Shown here: positions 32,701-40,247 of the stretch, piece after piece
How the letters are laid out: every line of letters begins with the position of its first letter
How positions within the stretch are numbered: position 1 is the first letter of the stretch
Assembly: GCF_964340395.1 (NCBI RefSeq)
Contig: NC_135553.1
Location: 17,410,501-17,474,500, forward strand
Length of the DNA stretch: 64,000 nt
Origin: Glandiceps talaboti
Taxonomy: Eukaryota > Hemichordata > Enteropneusta > Spengelidae
Direction: 5' to 3'
Made by a program: the position numbers and the translations under genes
Notes under the pieces: model-generated
What the model saw: the letters and a program-made list of their open reading frames with translations, nothing else
What the model was told of the DNA's origin: nothing
Databases searched by the model: none

Positions 32701-33702
32701 TGAGAATCACTATCTATTGTGTGTTGGCGATAAAAAATTACGTGTATCTACGCGTAAAGACGACATCGTTAAGGGAAACAAAGAAATGTAAACTTATTAT
32801 CTATTGTCAGTTATTCATGAACCTGCACACCTCATTATCTCCCGTTTCTCGTAGTACATCGTAGCTACTAGTAGTTACTAGTCTTTACTCGTAGCGACGC
32901 GTAATTACGATGCTTTTGATTTCGATGACGCCCCTTAAACACAAAATGCTTTCCATGTATGGTCAAAGGGTCTACATGGAAAACTACCATCCTTCATGTA
33001 TAGGCTACTAATAGTAGGATAAGACAAGAATATGCCAAGTATTACAGCCACAAGTTACCAGATTTTATGCACCTCATCTACTTTTATGCCATCTCAAATA
33101 TCTGAACTCACCTGTAGATTTGACTTATCAGGACCTTGTTTCTAACATATGATATGGAAAGACATCTTTCTCACTAAAAATGTATGAATTGCATCACTTG
33201 TTTTGTTCGTTAAGGTCAATTTCATACGATATTATTCTATGGTTGGCATTATACTGACAGTAAAAACTTCTACAACATTGTATGACAGAGATATGTAGGG
33301 GTGCCAACAAATTCATGAATGACAATATGCCAGGAACTTTTCCCACCTTTTATTTATATTTCAACTCACCTTTAGTTTCTTTTCTTTCTCATAGACGATA
33401 TCCTTGACTATATTCAGAGCTGCGAAGACTAAGCTCAACATTAGTAACCCTGGTAACTGGGACTGAATGACAATAACATAAGCATCATCCACATATGGCG
33501 GATAAGGGTAACGATTCATCACTAATTCCATGTCATCAACACTTTCGCCTCGATGCTGAATAATTGCTTTATCAAAGGCTTGTTGTATCGCCAGGAATCC
33601 CTCTCTGTCGTACCCTGTTGTTAGAAAATATAGGAATGTAAGCATAAATACAATATATCATACTTCCACACTGATACTCATATATATATGTGTGTGTGTG
33701 TG

Positions 33703-33743
<41 letters not shown>

Positions 33744-33821
33744 ATGTGTGTACACGTGTACGTGTGTGTGCATGTGTCTATGTATGTATGTGGTTTTGTG
33801 TGGGTTTGTGTCCATGTGTCC

Positions 33822-33862
<41 letters not shown>

Positions 33863-35095
33863 CATGTGTATGTGGTTTTGTGTGGCTGTGTGCCTGTATT
33901 CTAAAACCAAAATTTCTCGTCATACAGAAAATGTGAAGTATACAACATGAAATATACAATCATGTGGTGTTGATATTTACAAGACAATAATCTACCTATC
34001 AAGTAATTTGTAGGGTGAACAGGTCAACAAACGCTGTGTTACTAAGTTACAAGTTTTTTCCTCACATCTTAACAAACTGAATACTATTTATGTCACATGC
34101 TACAGCAAGCCAATGAAGAAATTAATATATGGCTATATGGCACTCTCACCTGGCGCTCCGCCTTTTGTATCATTTCTAAGTCGTGGTCCGGGAAAGGCTA
34201 CGATGGGAAAGAGTAAATCAGTGAACCACTGACTTGTGTTAGCAAGTGGGTTGTCGTCTCTGTCATAAAAGTGAGCCTTGTTGCGGGGTGTAGCAGCAAG
34301 ACGAATGGAATAATCTACAGTCAATGGTAAAGTGTCGTCGTCAGGAAATTCATTGTTAAACACTGCAGCACCAAGGACGGCTGATGATCTTCTGGATTGT
34401 ATCCTGGTATATTCTTCTAAATCTGCTACATTTGCAAAGCCACGACCTGAAAATATATTTGAAAATAATTTTACATCAAACTGTCATCTATATTGTTTCT
34501 GCCATATTGGTTTTTAATGGCTGGTCATGCTATTTGGCAAGTCATTCATGGAACAGCCATGGATGCGAAAATCTGATTCCGTGCTTATACCCACTTTCTG
34601 TATTATATATCAGAAGATTTGTATGACTTTTGTCATATTATATCTCGCATTACTTATCTGCTGATAACTATAGTCACAGTGTATGGTTCATATTTTTGAT
34701 ATTTTGAACTTTCTTACATTTGGTACAACATTTCTAAATTGGGAGTTTCAATATTTCACTAAATTCTCACCTCTTTGAAGATTTTTGTTCAGATTACTTG
34801 AGACTTGATCCAGGAGATCTTCCACAACAGAAATATTTGGAACATAAGCAAACTGCCAATGTCCTGTGCCAAATGGTGGTGTCAATTGAATGGGCAGTTG
34901 ATTCACTTCAAACGATGGGTATGTTGTATTGTTATGAACAAAATTATAGTCGACTAGTGTGCGGAAAGCTATCAAGAGTGACGCAAATAAAACTGGTAGG
35001 ACAAGCTCAAACAAAGTAACCCAAGGTGCCCGTCTCTGTAGTAGGAAATTCTTCCACATTAACAAGCCAAACTGTCTCAATCCTCTACCAGCCAT
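12023..35095 (-). CDS. ABCA3: ABCA3-like full-size lipid ABC transporter, complete
   Basis: ABCA3 pumps phospholipid into lysosome-related organelles (lamellar bodies in vertebrate lung). Coding exons, 5' to 3': 34771-35095, 34150-34446, 33370-33614, 31151-31388, 30149-30322, 28990-29171, 27909-28067, 27081-27356, 26325-26480, 23936-24146, 22042-22291, 20610-20815, 17133-18314, 16362-16561, 15472-15771, 14725-14912, 13801-13974, 12545-12735, 12023-12219. Phases agree and the 5151 bp give 1716 aa (human ABCA3: 1704). Order is TMD1, NBD1, linker, TMD2, NBD2. The N-terminus carries LLMWKN, fitting the xLxxKN organelle-sorting motif. The C-terminus has the ABCA hallmark VFINFA. ATG 35095 is chosen because it starts the conserved segment; the in-frame TTG at 35104 is only upstream sequence. 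Walker, signature and H-loop motifs are intact. Orthology rather than a lineage-specific ABCA paralogue is inferred. Confidence 0.93.
12906..13148 (+). repeat. Dispersed repeat, family B, copy 2 (interrupted)
   Basis: The parts on either side of the small element at 12949-13057 align with 14009-14165. The left part ends in ATTATACC. The right part continues as ATGCACAACAAAAAATATG and ends near GTCACTGGTTC. The uninterrupted copy at 14009 shows the pre-insertion order. Confidence 0.6.
12949..13057. mobile_element. hAT-like MITE inserted in family B repeat
   Basis: The ends ATAGACCCTCCACCC and GGGTGGAGGGTCTAT are perfect inverted repeats. ATTATACC is directly repeated on both sides (12941-12948 and 13058-13065), an 8-bp target duplication. 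A nearly identical interior without the TIRs lies at 15885-15960, and a collapsed copy of the two ends at 43781-43812. The element sits in the ABCA3-like intron between exons 17 and 18. Confidence 0.8.
14009..14165 (+). repeat. Dispersed repeat, family B, copy 3
   Basis: This uninterrupted copy runs from GGACATCTTATACCATGCAT through GTTGAACAAAAAAAATATGG to ACCACTGGTTCTGC. It matches the flanks of the insertion at 12949-13057 and, inverted, 541-690. It lies in an ABCA3-like intron immediately upstream, in the sense direction, of exon 17. Confidence 0.6.
14325..14671. repeat. 50-bp tandem repeat, seven copies
   Basis: Seven near-identical 50-bp units carry ACTAAACAGAACTCCCTGG, with that word at 14331, 14381, 14431, 14481, 14531, 14581 and 14631. 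Only a few substitutions separate the copies. The array begins 54 nt downstream, in the sense direction, of the exon 16 donor (exon end 14725). Confidence 0.95.
15063..15443. repeat. GTGTT pentanucleotide array
   Basis: About 380 bp of GTGTT repeats contain TGCTG, TACTG and TTTTG interruptions. On the transcribed sense strand of the ABCA3-like gene it reads as AACAC repeats, starting 29 nt after the exon 15 donor (exon end 15472). The His/Thr/Gln/Asn-rich open frames across it are by-products of the repeat. Confidence 0.95.
15885..15960. repeat. Interior fragment of the 12949-13057 element
   Basis: This segment (landmark CAACTGATCGCCATGGGCAC) is almost identical to the centre of the MITE at 12949-13057 but lacks the CCCTCCACC ends. 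It is either a TIR-less derivative or an independent repeat captured by the MITE. Confidence 0.7.
16690..16880. mobile_element. MITE, family C, partial copy
   Basis: AAGTGGCCATACGGACG is followed by TTATTTTGGAATTTTAATTT and ATCATGGCTTCCTACTTGAA. The same order is found at 2057-2285 (inverted) and 43829-44165. It is non-coding and lies in the intron between exons 13 and 14 of the ABCA3-like gene. Confidence 0.6.
18574..18991. mobile_element. TIR element (~418 bp) in ABCA3-like intron 12
   Basis: The ends GGGATGATCACAGAATGT and ACATTATGTGATCATCCC are inverted repeats with about two differences, flanked by T/TTA-type sequence. GGG-initiated TIRs beside TTA resemble the element at 31479-32934 and the PIF/Harbinger pattern, but the right-hand TTA is offset by one base. 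The interior has an inner palindrome (CATTCATTTAGG and its inverse near 18910-18955). No transposase is present. Confidence 0.6.
19605..20026. mobile_element. 422-bp TIR element in ABCA3-like intron 12
   Basis: TAGCCTGTTTATGGCACTGT at 19605 recurs inverted at the right end, finishing at 20026. Similarity continues inward for about 80 bp (CCTCGTA, GCTTGTCTTGA). No transposase-like frame is present, so it is a non-autonomous DNA element. I could not confirm a target duplication. Confidence 0.75.
20458..20580. repeat. Two-copy ~65-bp local duplication
   Basis: CCCTGCAGGGACATGACCT and CCCTGCAGTGGCATGACCT begin two diverged copies of a segment rich in AGGTCA/TGACC words. It lies directly downstream, in the sense direction, of the exon 12 donor of the ABCA3-like gene. 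Confidence 0.55.
21798..22041 (-). repeat. Four tandem copies of ABCA3-like exon 11 3' end with splice donor
   Basis: The last ~50 nt of exon 11 plus its donor (exon end 22042) are repeated four times downstream in the sense direction. Donor-equivalent exon ends lie at 21983, 21920, 21859 and 21801. The unit is about 59-62 bp and carries AATTGCTAGCTATGG, ATGGAGGAAGTCTTCC and CCTAAGGTAAG. The first copy is nearly identical to the exon and later ones decay. Three of the four copies keep GTAAG. Reading past the true donor meets an in-frame TAA at once. Confidence 0.85.
23345..23745. repeat. ~78-bp tandem repeat, about five copies
   Basis: Units start with the word TGTATAATT or TGTGTAATT at about 23371, 23449, 23527, 23604 and 23682. 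They alternate between two subtypes, GACCAGGTAGGATAGAGG and GACCCGGAAGGAGAGAGG, which suggests expansion by a two-unit step. The array lies in the ABCA3-like intron between exons 10 and 11. Confidence 0.9.
24484..25195 (-). mobile_element. Decayed LINE 3' end (RT C-terminus and ATTG tail)
   Basis: On the - strand the fragment encodes [18 protein letters not shown], then, in another frame, a Cys/His cluster [17 protein letters not shown]. This is the C-terminal region of a common family of non-LTR retrotransposon proteins. Frame breaks and stops show that it is dead. It ends with AATAAATAAAG and an ATTG repeat at 24484-24540, like the tail of the LINE at 6350-6710. It is in sense orientation inside the ABCA3-like intron between exons 9 and 10. 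Confidence 0.75.
25311..25545. repeat. ~121-bp tandem duplication
   Basis: GTAGAACTACGACACTTATC occurs at 25341 and again at 25462. The surrounding text (CTGCATCCATACTGCATCAC) is also duplicated at the same spacing. There are two copies with slight divergence and no coding signal. Confidence 0.8.
26528..26768. repeat. TG / TGTA compound microsatellite
   Basis: About 240 bp of TG and TATG repeats. Relative to the ABCA3-like gene the sense strand is CA / CATA, ending 48 nt upstream of the exon 9 acceptor (exon start 26480). Open frames across it are repeat artefacts. Confidence 0.98.
28136..28420. repeat. TG / TGTA / TGCG compound microsatellite
   Basis: About 285 bp of TGTA, TG, TGCG and TGCA repeats. 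The sense strand of the ABCA3-like gene is CA-rich, and the array ends 69 nt upstream of the exon 7 acceptor (exon start 28067). The internal GCGTGC and GCATGC runs are self-complementary. Confidence 0.98.
29352..29671. mobile_element. Palindromic MITE, family D, long copy
   Basis: This long hairpin shares its arms with 11288-11490 (TTGGATTAATAACAATTGG and its inverse) and has an additional inner arm of about 70 bp (CAGAGACTTGTATTACACAC and its inverse). The outer ends are ACAACTGCTGACATCAGAC-like and its inverse. It lies in the ABCA3-like intron between exons 5 and 6. No coding capacity is present. Confidence 0.8.
31479..32934. mobile_element. 1456-bp TIR element carrying a promoter-like segment and orphan exon
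   Basis: The ends share about 85 bp of inverted similarity. The perfect core is ATCGAAATCAAAAGCATCGT. TTA flanks both sides (31476-31478 and 32935-32937). GGG-initiated TIRs with TTA duplications fit the PIF/Harbinger pattern. No transposase is visible. The interior holds the gene-start-like segment at 32395-32467 described separately. A stretch near 31866 (GAAGAA then CGAAACGTCGG) resembles text found in many retroelement tails. The element lies in the ABCA3-like intron between exons 3 and 4. Confidence 0.7.
32395..32467 (+). other. Orphan gene start: ETS-like sites, Kozak ATG and splice donor
   Basis: ACTTCCG and CCCGGAAAT, both ETS-type motifs common in housekeeping promoters, precede CTACCATGGCC, a near-ideal Kozak start at 32449. 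The frame reads MAAKREL and runs into GTAAGT. No matching second exon is visible downstream on the + strand in this window. It lies wholly inside the TIR element and is antisense to the ABCA3-like gene. It could be a captured first exon or the start of a nested gene; I cannot name the source gene. Confidence 0.4.
33689..33860. repeat. TG microsatellite
   Basis: Interrupted TG repeats that read as CA on the sense strand of the ABCA3-like gene, ending about 75 nt upstream of the exon 3 acceptor (exon start 33614). Confidence 0.97.
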
Positions 35096-35226
35096 TCTTA
35101 TCAAATGTTTGGGGGGGGGGGGGGGGTGAAGTACTTCCCTTTTGTTAAATGATGAATTTACAACCTGGACGACATAGACATTTGGTCATTCCAGTTGTAA
35201 GTTGGCAACTCTTGCTGATTGTTTAT
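35096..35226 (-). promoter_or_regulatory. ABCA3: ABCA3-like 5'UTR part of exon 1, with C16 tract
   Basis: On the sense strand TATTCTTTCAG precedes position 35226, a good acceptor, so the coding exon probably continues upstream as 131 nt of 5'UTR. A run of 16 C (35111-35126 as G on +) ends 15 nt before the ATG. Poly(C) tracts in leaders can bind PCBP/hnRNP K proteins, but a role here is speculation. Confidence 0.55.
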
Positions 35227-38200
35227 CTGAAAGAATAAAAAAAGATACAAATAATGACTAAATAAACATTTCAAAATATGGCAGGACAATGTTACTTTAA
35301 TATTTCATTAGTGCAGTAAATCTTTTTGCATCTAATCTGTTTCTTTCTGCTTTTTTTATTCTGGGAGGGATGACGTTTGGGGGTTTGGATGACAAAACAA
35401 GGTATTAGTAACAACTTGTTGCTTTCCTGTGAACATTCCACAGTTCTACTAAAAGAACCCTTCAAACACATTCCTGAGAAGCAGTACGTACCAACACGAA
35501 TATCTATGTTCATCTACATTATGACATCATACAATTTATGTAAATTAACTGTCACATGGGTATTTTTTAACTTCTATGGCAACACAACACTCCAAAATAT
35601 GACGATGATGATGATGATGATAATGATGCTCACAGATACTCATTAATAATGCAAATGAGTTTTAATTAGCATATGATGTCACTGTTTATTCAATTCAATA
35701 TTCATTAACACAGAAGCAGTATCTCTCAAACCTTCCCCATGAGGTAATCAATATTGACACACCCTATACTTTATACTTGCTACTAATTAGAATGCAGCCT
35801 ATGCATACTAAACACACAGGTTAGCCTTTCAATATGGATTTCATTCCTAAGGAGCTTCAAAAGCACCACTAGACATAACCTATAATAGTAATATACTGCA
35901 AAGCACGCACTTGTCCTGATTTCTGGGCAAACAATGAACAATGTCCACTCATGGTTAGCTTTACAAGTACAATTTATGTTCTAAATGGTTGGTATTACAA
36001 TGTAAACTATTACAGGTTCTTTAGGTCTACCTCTGTTAGTGGTTTCCCTAGGCTATTCATAAAACAATTATCTAAGCTCCCTAGGTTGATCACAATTACA
36101 TATCTATTACACAGCATCTTCATTTATACTCGAAATGAATTCTAGCGCTTTGTTAAAGTCAGTAGTATAATTTACTATAAATTAATGTTATTCATGTTAA
36201 TAAGGAAGTAATTATAATCTATCCTTTCTGAACATGCTGTTGTTTTGAATGGCAACAGTTTCAAGTCCTATCCTGGATGCTTCCTCAGTTATTCATGTTG
36301 CAAATTTTTTTTTCTAGTGGTTTCCATAGCAACACGCTATTCAAAACAGTGTTCTTTACCTCATAAAGGCCACTCAGCTGGCTAAATATAGTACTTACAA
36401 GCATAGGACCACAGGTGTAATAACATCACAAAATCACACTAATACATCTGTCAGTATGTATACACTGGAGAAACCTTTTTTTGTTGATGTTTGAGAGAGA
36501 GAGAGAATCTTTGATGCAATTCCTTGCTAAAACATATCAAAGCACTGACTGTCTTTTTCAAAATATTCTTATTTTGGAATTTAAACATCGTCACCGATAC
36601 ATATGAAATGTCTTAGTTAATTCATTCAAGAATACCAGAATCAATGACATGCAAATTTTGTACAAACAGACACCCACACCCTCTCCTACACACCCACACA
36701 CATACCATAAAACATGGTCATCACCACTCCAAGAGGACAAACTTTTACTGCATCTCACAAGTCAGACCAAACCATTACCTCCAGCTGGTCAGGCAATATT
36801 TCCTTGACAACAAAAGTATTTCTATTGACTATGTAGTTGATTTTCAAGGAATTCGGAGGAATTAATCACAAAGTGTTCTTTCTTTTCGTTGATGTTGTCA
36901 ACATGCCACCTAAATTAATTAAACTATTCTACATTTTAATCACTTCATCTATTTACGAACATGCAACAGAACTGACAATATATAGTTTTAGAAACTTGCG
37001 AGAAGTCACATATCTAGTTACAACACAAGGGAATGTGACACGATACAACAAATATTTCAAAAAACATTGTACCAGTTACCACACAGCAATTATTATTTTA
37101 ACACTATCATAACCCCAAGGTCATCTAAAGTGCACCAAAACAAACAAAAATATGGCCTGGGCCATCAGTGTGCTATTTATAGACTTATCACAATACTTGA
37201 TCAACAAAGACATTTTACTTATTTTAATTACAATATTTTGAATAAAACGCTGACTCATACAGTCACACCTTGTGATTCACAACTCCAAAATATCACATCA
37301 TATATTTGCCCAAAATGAAGTGCATCAAACTATAAAATTACTTCACTAAACTCAATTCATCGACAACAAACACCTTAGTTATAATCGACTGAATGTTCAT
37401 AAACTCTGTGCTGGGTTCTTATCAAATGACAATTTCTATTCACAATTAGTCAAAACACTTCTTGGAAGTTGGAAGGTGTTAATCGCAAATTTTTTTTTTT
37501 GGACACCTTTATATTTGTACAATTTACAAAATGGTTACTCCCCCTTTAATGTAAACGAGTGTTATTTCAGGAACCGCAAAGTGAGCTACACTTGAATTAA
37601 AGTGACCTGTGGTACAAGTGGAGAAACGAAACTGCGTATGACGTGACGACATTCAACCGTGCATTGCACAATCCATTCAGCTGATCAGGAACAGACTATC
37701 GCTTTGATGATATGACAAACCCATACGACTAACAAGTTCGACCTTTGCTTTCATATCAATCGCAAATCGAAGACAACATCATACAAGAATATTGAGTAAA
37801 CGGTGTACTAAACATTATAAGTTTGGTCACTTCGAAGCTCCCGTAAATATGAAAATAAATATACGAAGTCTGAAAATACACAAACAAAACCTTTTATTTT
37901 CGCCCCTTTCTTCATATTTACATAGTAAAATTCTGTAATTGATCGAAGAATGCATAAATTTGATCGCTATCAAAAAAACGGTGACAGCGTCATTCGGCCT
38001 TTTGGTCTTTCCGGGTAACGAACTTTCGCGAATAGGGAGGTGAGTGTACAGTACAGCAGACGTTCTATCTCTGCAACAATATAAACGATTACGATTGTGT
38101 GTGTATGGCCATATGACAATGAGTTGCGGATAGCGAAGTAACGTAAACAACCCCATTGAAGAAATGACTAACTTTATGACGTAGTTACTTTTCAGCTGCC

Positions 38201-38299
38201 TTTACCGTTAAAACAACCGGCAAAATTTCACATTTTCACATTAACACTAAACAAACCGTTATTTGTAAATTTACAAGTCATTGCGTAATACATACTTAC
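35227..38299 (-). other. Proposed 5'UTR intron of the ABCA3-like gene
   Basis: This 3.1-kb AT-rich stretch lies between the 5'UTR acceptor at 35227 and a consensus donor GTAAGTATG starting at 38299. It has a short GATGAT run near 35605 and a T10 run near 37493. I see no repeat with clear ends. The small open frames show no splice logic or motif. Confidence 0.45.
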
Positions 38300-38400
38300 A
38301 GATTAACTCGCTCAATCGGTCGCAGTTCTGGGACAACAACGCAGCACACTATCGCACCTCACGTTCTCAGCTACGTTGTGACGCAATACGAAATTCGCAA
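38300..38400 (-). promoter_or_regulatory. Proposed ABCA3-like first exon and promoter
   Basis: On the sense strand a GC-richer stretch with GTGACGCAATACG and AACGTGAGGTGCG leads into AGTTAATCT and then GTAAGTATG. It would be a non-coding exon joined to 35226. Two TCACATGATC E-box-like words lie further upstream near 38610-38635. The call is inferred from the donor and composition. Confidence 0.4.
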
Positions 38401-39368
38401 CTTCTTTAGTACTTGATTCCAATATGCATTAATTTGAACTCCTTAAAACGACTTAAATACGTACCTAGTAAGGAAGCGAAGCGGTTAAGAAAGAAGTTTG
38501 TGGAGGGGAAGGCTCTGTTTCCCGGTGGTCTTGATCTCCAAGAGGGGGCACACTCTTCGTACTTCCTCCGATCGGCTCTGATGCTGCAGTGTTTTGTAAT
38601 GATGTCATTGTCACATGATCGGATCACATGATCTCCTAGGCCATTAGAATCGAGATGGCTACACGTCATTTTGATGTTTTGCCAGGGTTGACGTCCTCCG
38701 GATTCGCTATGTTATTGTATTAAAATTAATGTGCGCAATCGGTGTATTTTAACATAATATATATCCAGGGTAGCTTGTTATTTTATGACAATGTGTGTTT
38801 TTTTACGGGAAACATCTTCACTGTCCTCGCATCATAAAGTATTGTCGTGCTGATTAGTTCGCTCTGTACTGTTTACATGCATAATTTTTCGAGTCGTCAA
38901 TTTGTATTTTAACGTATAACTAGCCGACATTAGCATATAACCTTCCATCCATTTATTAGTCAACCAACCAATCAACCAACCAACAAATCGATCGATCGAT
39001 CAATCGATTACATTATTGATTACTGGTCTATTTACACACAAATTTATCTATTCGGTATTATATAGTAATATGGGTAGTATAAGGCTTCATACATTTTACA
39101 CATTTTACAAATACATTCCTGTATTTTAATTTCTACCGTATACTGTACCGCTACTATCGGTTTTGCGCCATAGTGATCCTTGGTATTTAAATGCGAACCA
39201 TAAATGTACCTCACCTATAACTTAAGGATAAGATGGCGTCATAGATCATGTGAGGTTGCGAATCATTTTGGTAGGGGGGCTGTCAATGTATTGCAATTTT
39301 TTTATTTTTTTATTTATTTATTTATTAATTAATTAATTAATTAATTAATTTATTTATTTATTTATTTA

Positions 39369-39419
<51 letters not shown>

Positions 39420-39609
39420 TGTCTAGTTTTAATTTTTGAACGATAAATGCTCAGAAACAAAAATAACGCTGCAACTTCAACTACAAGGGTAGTGCCAGTG
39501 CAATTATGTAAATTTCCGAGGAGATTTTTTGACCGCGCAATATACTTAATTTTTGAAGTTTCGGACATCTGGTTTTGTTTTCATAACATATCTTTTTCCA
39601 CGATGTATG
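38401..39609. other. Intergenic, upstream of the ABCA3-like gene
   Basis: The first part (38410-38700) is unusually GC-rich for this window and open on both strands, but I recognise nothing in it. It may be promoter or an upstream non-coding exon. At 39300-39370 there are TTTA/TTAA repeats and at 39372-39418 a TCTG array, directly before the LINE fragment. Confidence 0.5.
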
Positions 39610-40247
39610 CTATCGTGTTCCGGGACGCCCTAGCCTCCGTTACCCATACTCTCACCGCTAGGTTGTACTGTTTAAGAAAGTTGCGGTCTTTTAATGTTAA
39701 TCAGGATATACTTTCGTTGTTTTATGGAGCTGTCATACATAGTGTTATAAGTTACTGTATTGTTTGCTGGGGTGGAAATATTACACAACAAAATAAGAAG
39801 AGGTTGGATAAATTGATCAGTAAAGCAGGAAATGTCATTGGAAAGAAACAACGGATGAAGTCTTACACGAGCGAATGGCAGACAAAGTGCTGTGCATAAT
39901 GAGGGACGAAACAAACCCACTGAGAAAGGAAATCAATGTCCGGAGAATTGATAGGAGTGGTAAATTTAGACAGTTAGCTTCTCGTACTACCCGTTATCAT
40001 AATTCATTTATACCTCAAGCCATCACACTCCTTAACAAAACTTTTAATAGAAACTAATGTATCGGTCTGTATTGTTAATGTATTTATATTTCTTTTAATC
40101 GCTACACATATTGTTTTAGATTATGTTATTCATAACAACACTGTATGTACATTTTACTGTTTTTAATAATCTTTTGTAGCAGATAACCAAATTACCCTAA
40201 AAGGGACTCAATAAAGTTTTATCTTAAATCTTAAATCTTAAATCTTA
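39610..40247 (+). mobile_element. 5'-truncated LINE with frameshift and TTAAATC tail
   Basis: The fragment encodes the C-terminus of a non-LTR reverse-transcriptase protein: LYCLRKLRSFNVNQDILSLF, YGAVIHSVISYCIVCWGGN and RLDKLISKAGNVIGKK. After a frame break near 39850 it continues as RMADKVLCIMRDETNPLRKE to LLNKTFNRN and TAA near 40057. The 3' end has AATAAA and then TTAAATC repeats. The shape is that of CR1/L2-like elements. The 5' truncation and frameshift show it is dead, though the protein match is still clear, so the insertion is fairly recent. Confidence 0.85.

Larger units (their letters stand above)
28990..35095 (-). other. ABCA3: ABCA3-like: N-terminus, first ectodomain and TMD1 (exons 1-6)
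   Basis: Exon 1 encodes the cytosolic start, the first membrane span ([20 protein letters not shown]) and the beginning of the large lumenal loop. Exons 2 and 3 complete that loop, which has candidate N-glycosylation sites (NNT, NTS, NDT), then [12 protein letters not shown] and the second span. Exons 4-6 encode the remaining spans, including [29 protein letters not shown] and [19 protein letters not shown]. The last two are strongly conserved in ABCA3. The order and spacing are those of a complete ABCA half. Confidence 0.85.

Noticed and set aside
35093-35104. Upstream TTG as start of the ABCA3-like protein
   Set aside because: Three codons later there is an ATG (35095) at the conserved N-terminus. 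Non-ATG initiation is not needed.
37827-38156. 109-codon - strand frame near the ABCA3-like 5' end
   Set aside because: It lies in the proposed 5'UTR intron, has no motif and is not needed for any join.
38406-38669. Frames open on both strands in a GC-richer block
   Set aside because: No family resemblance and no convincing exon borders. More likely promoter or leader DNA of the ABCA3-like gene.
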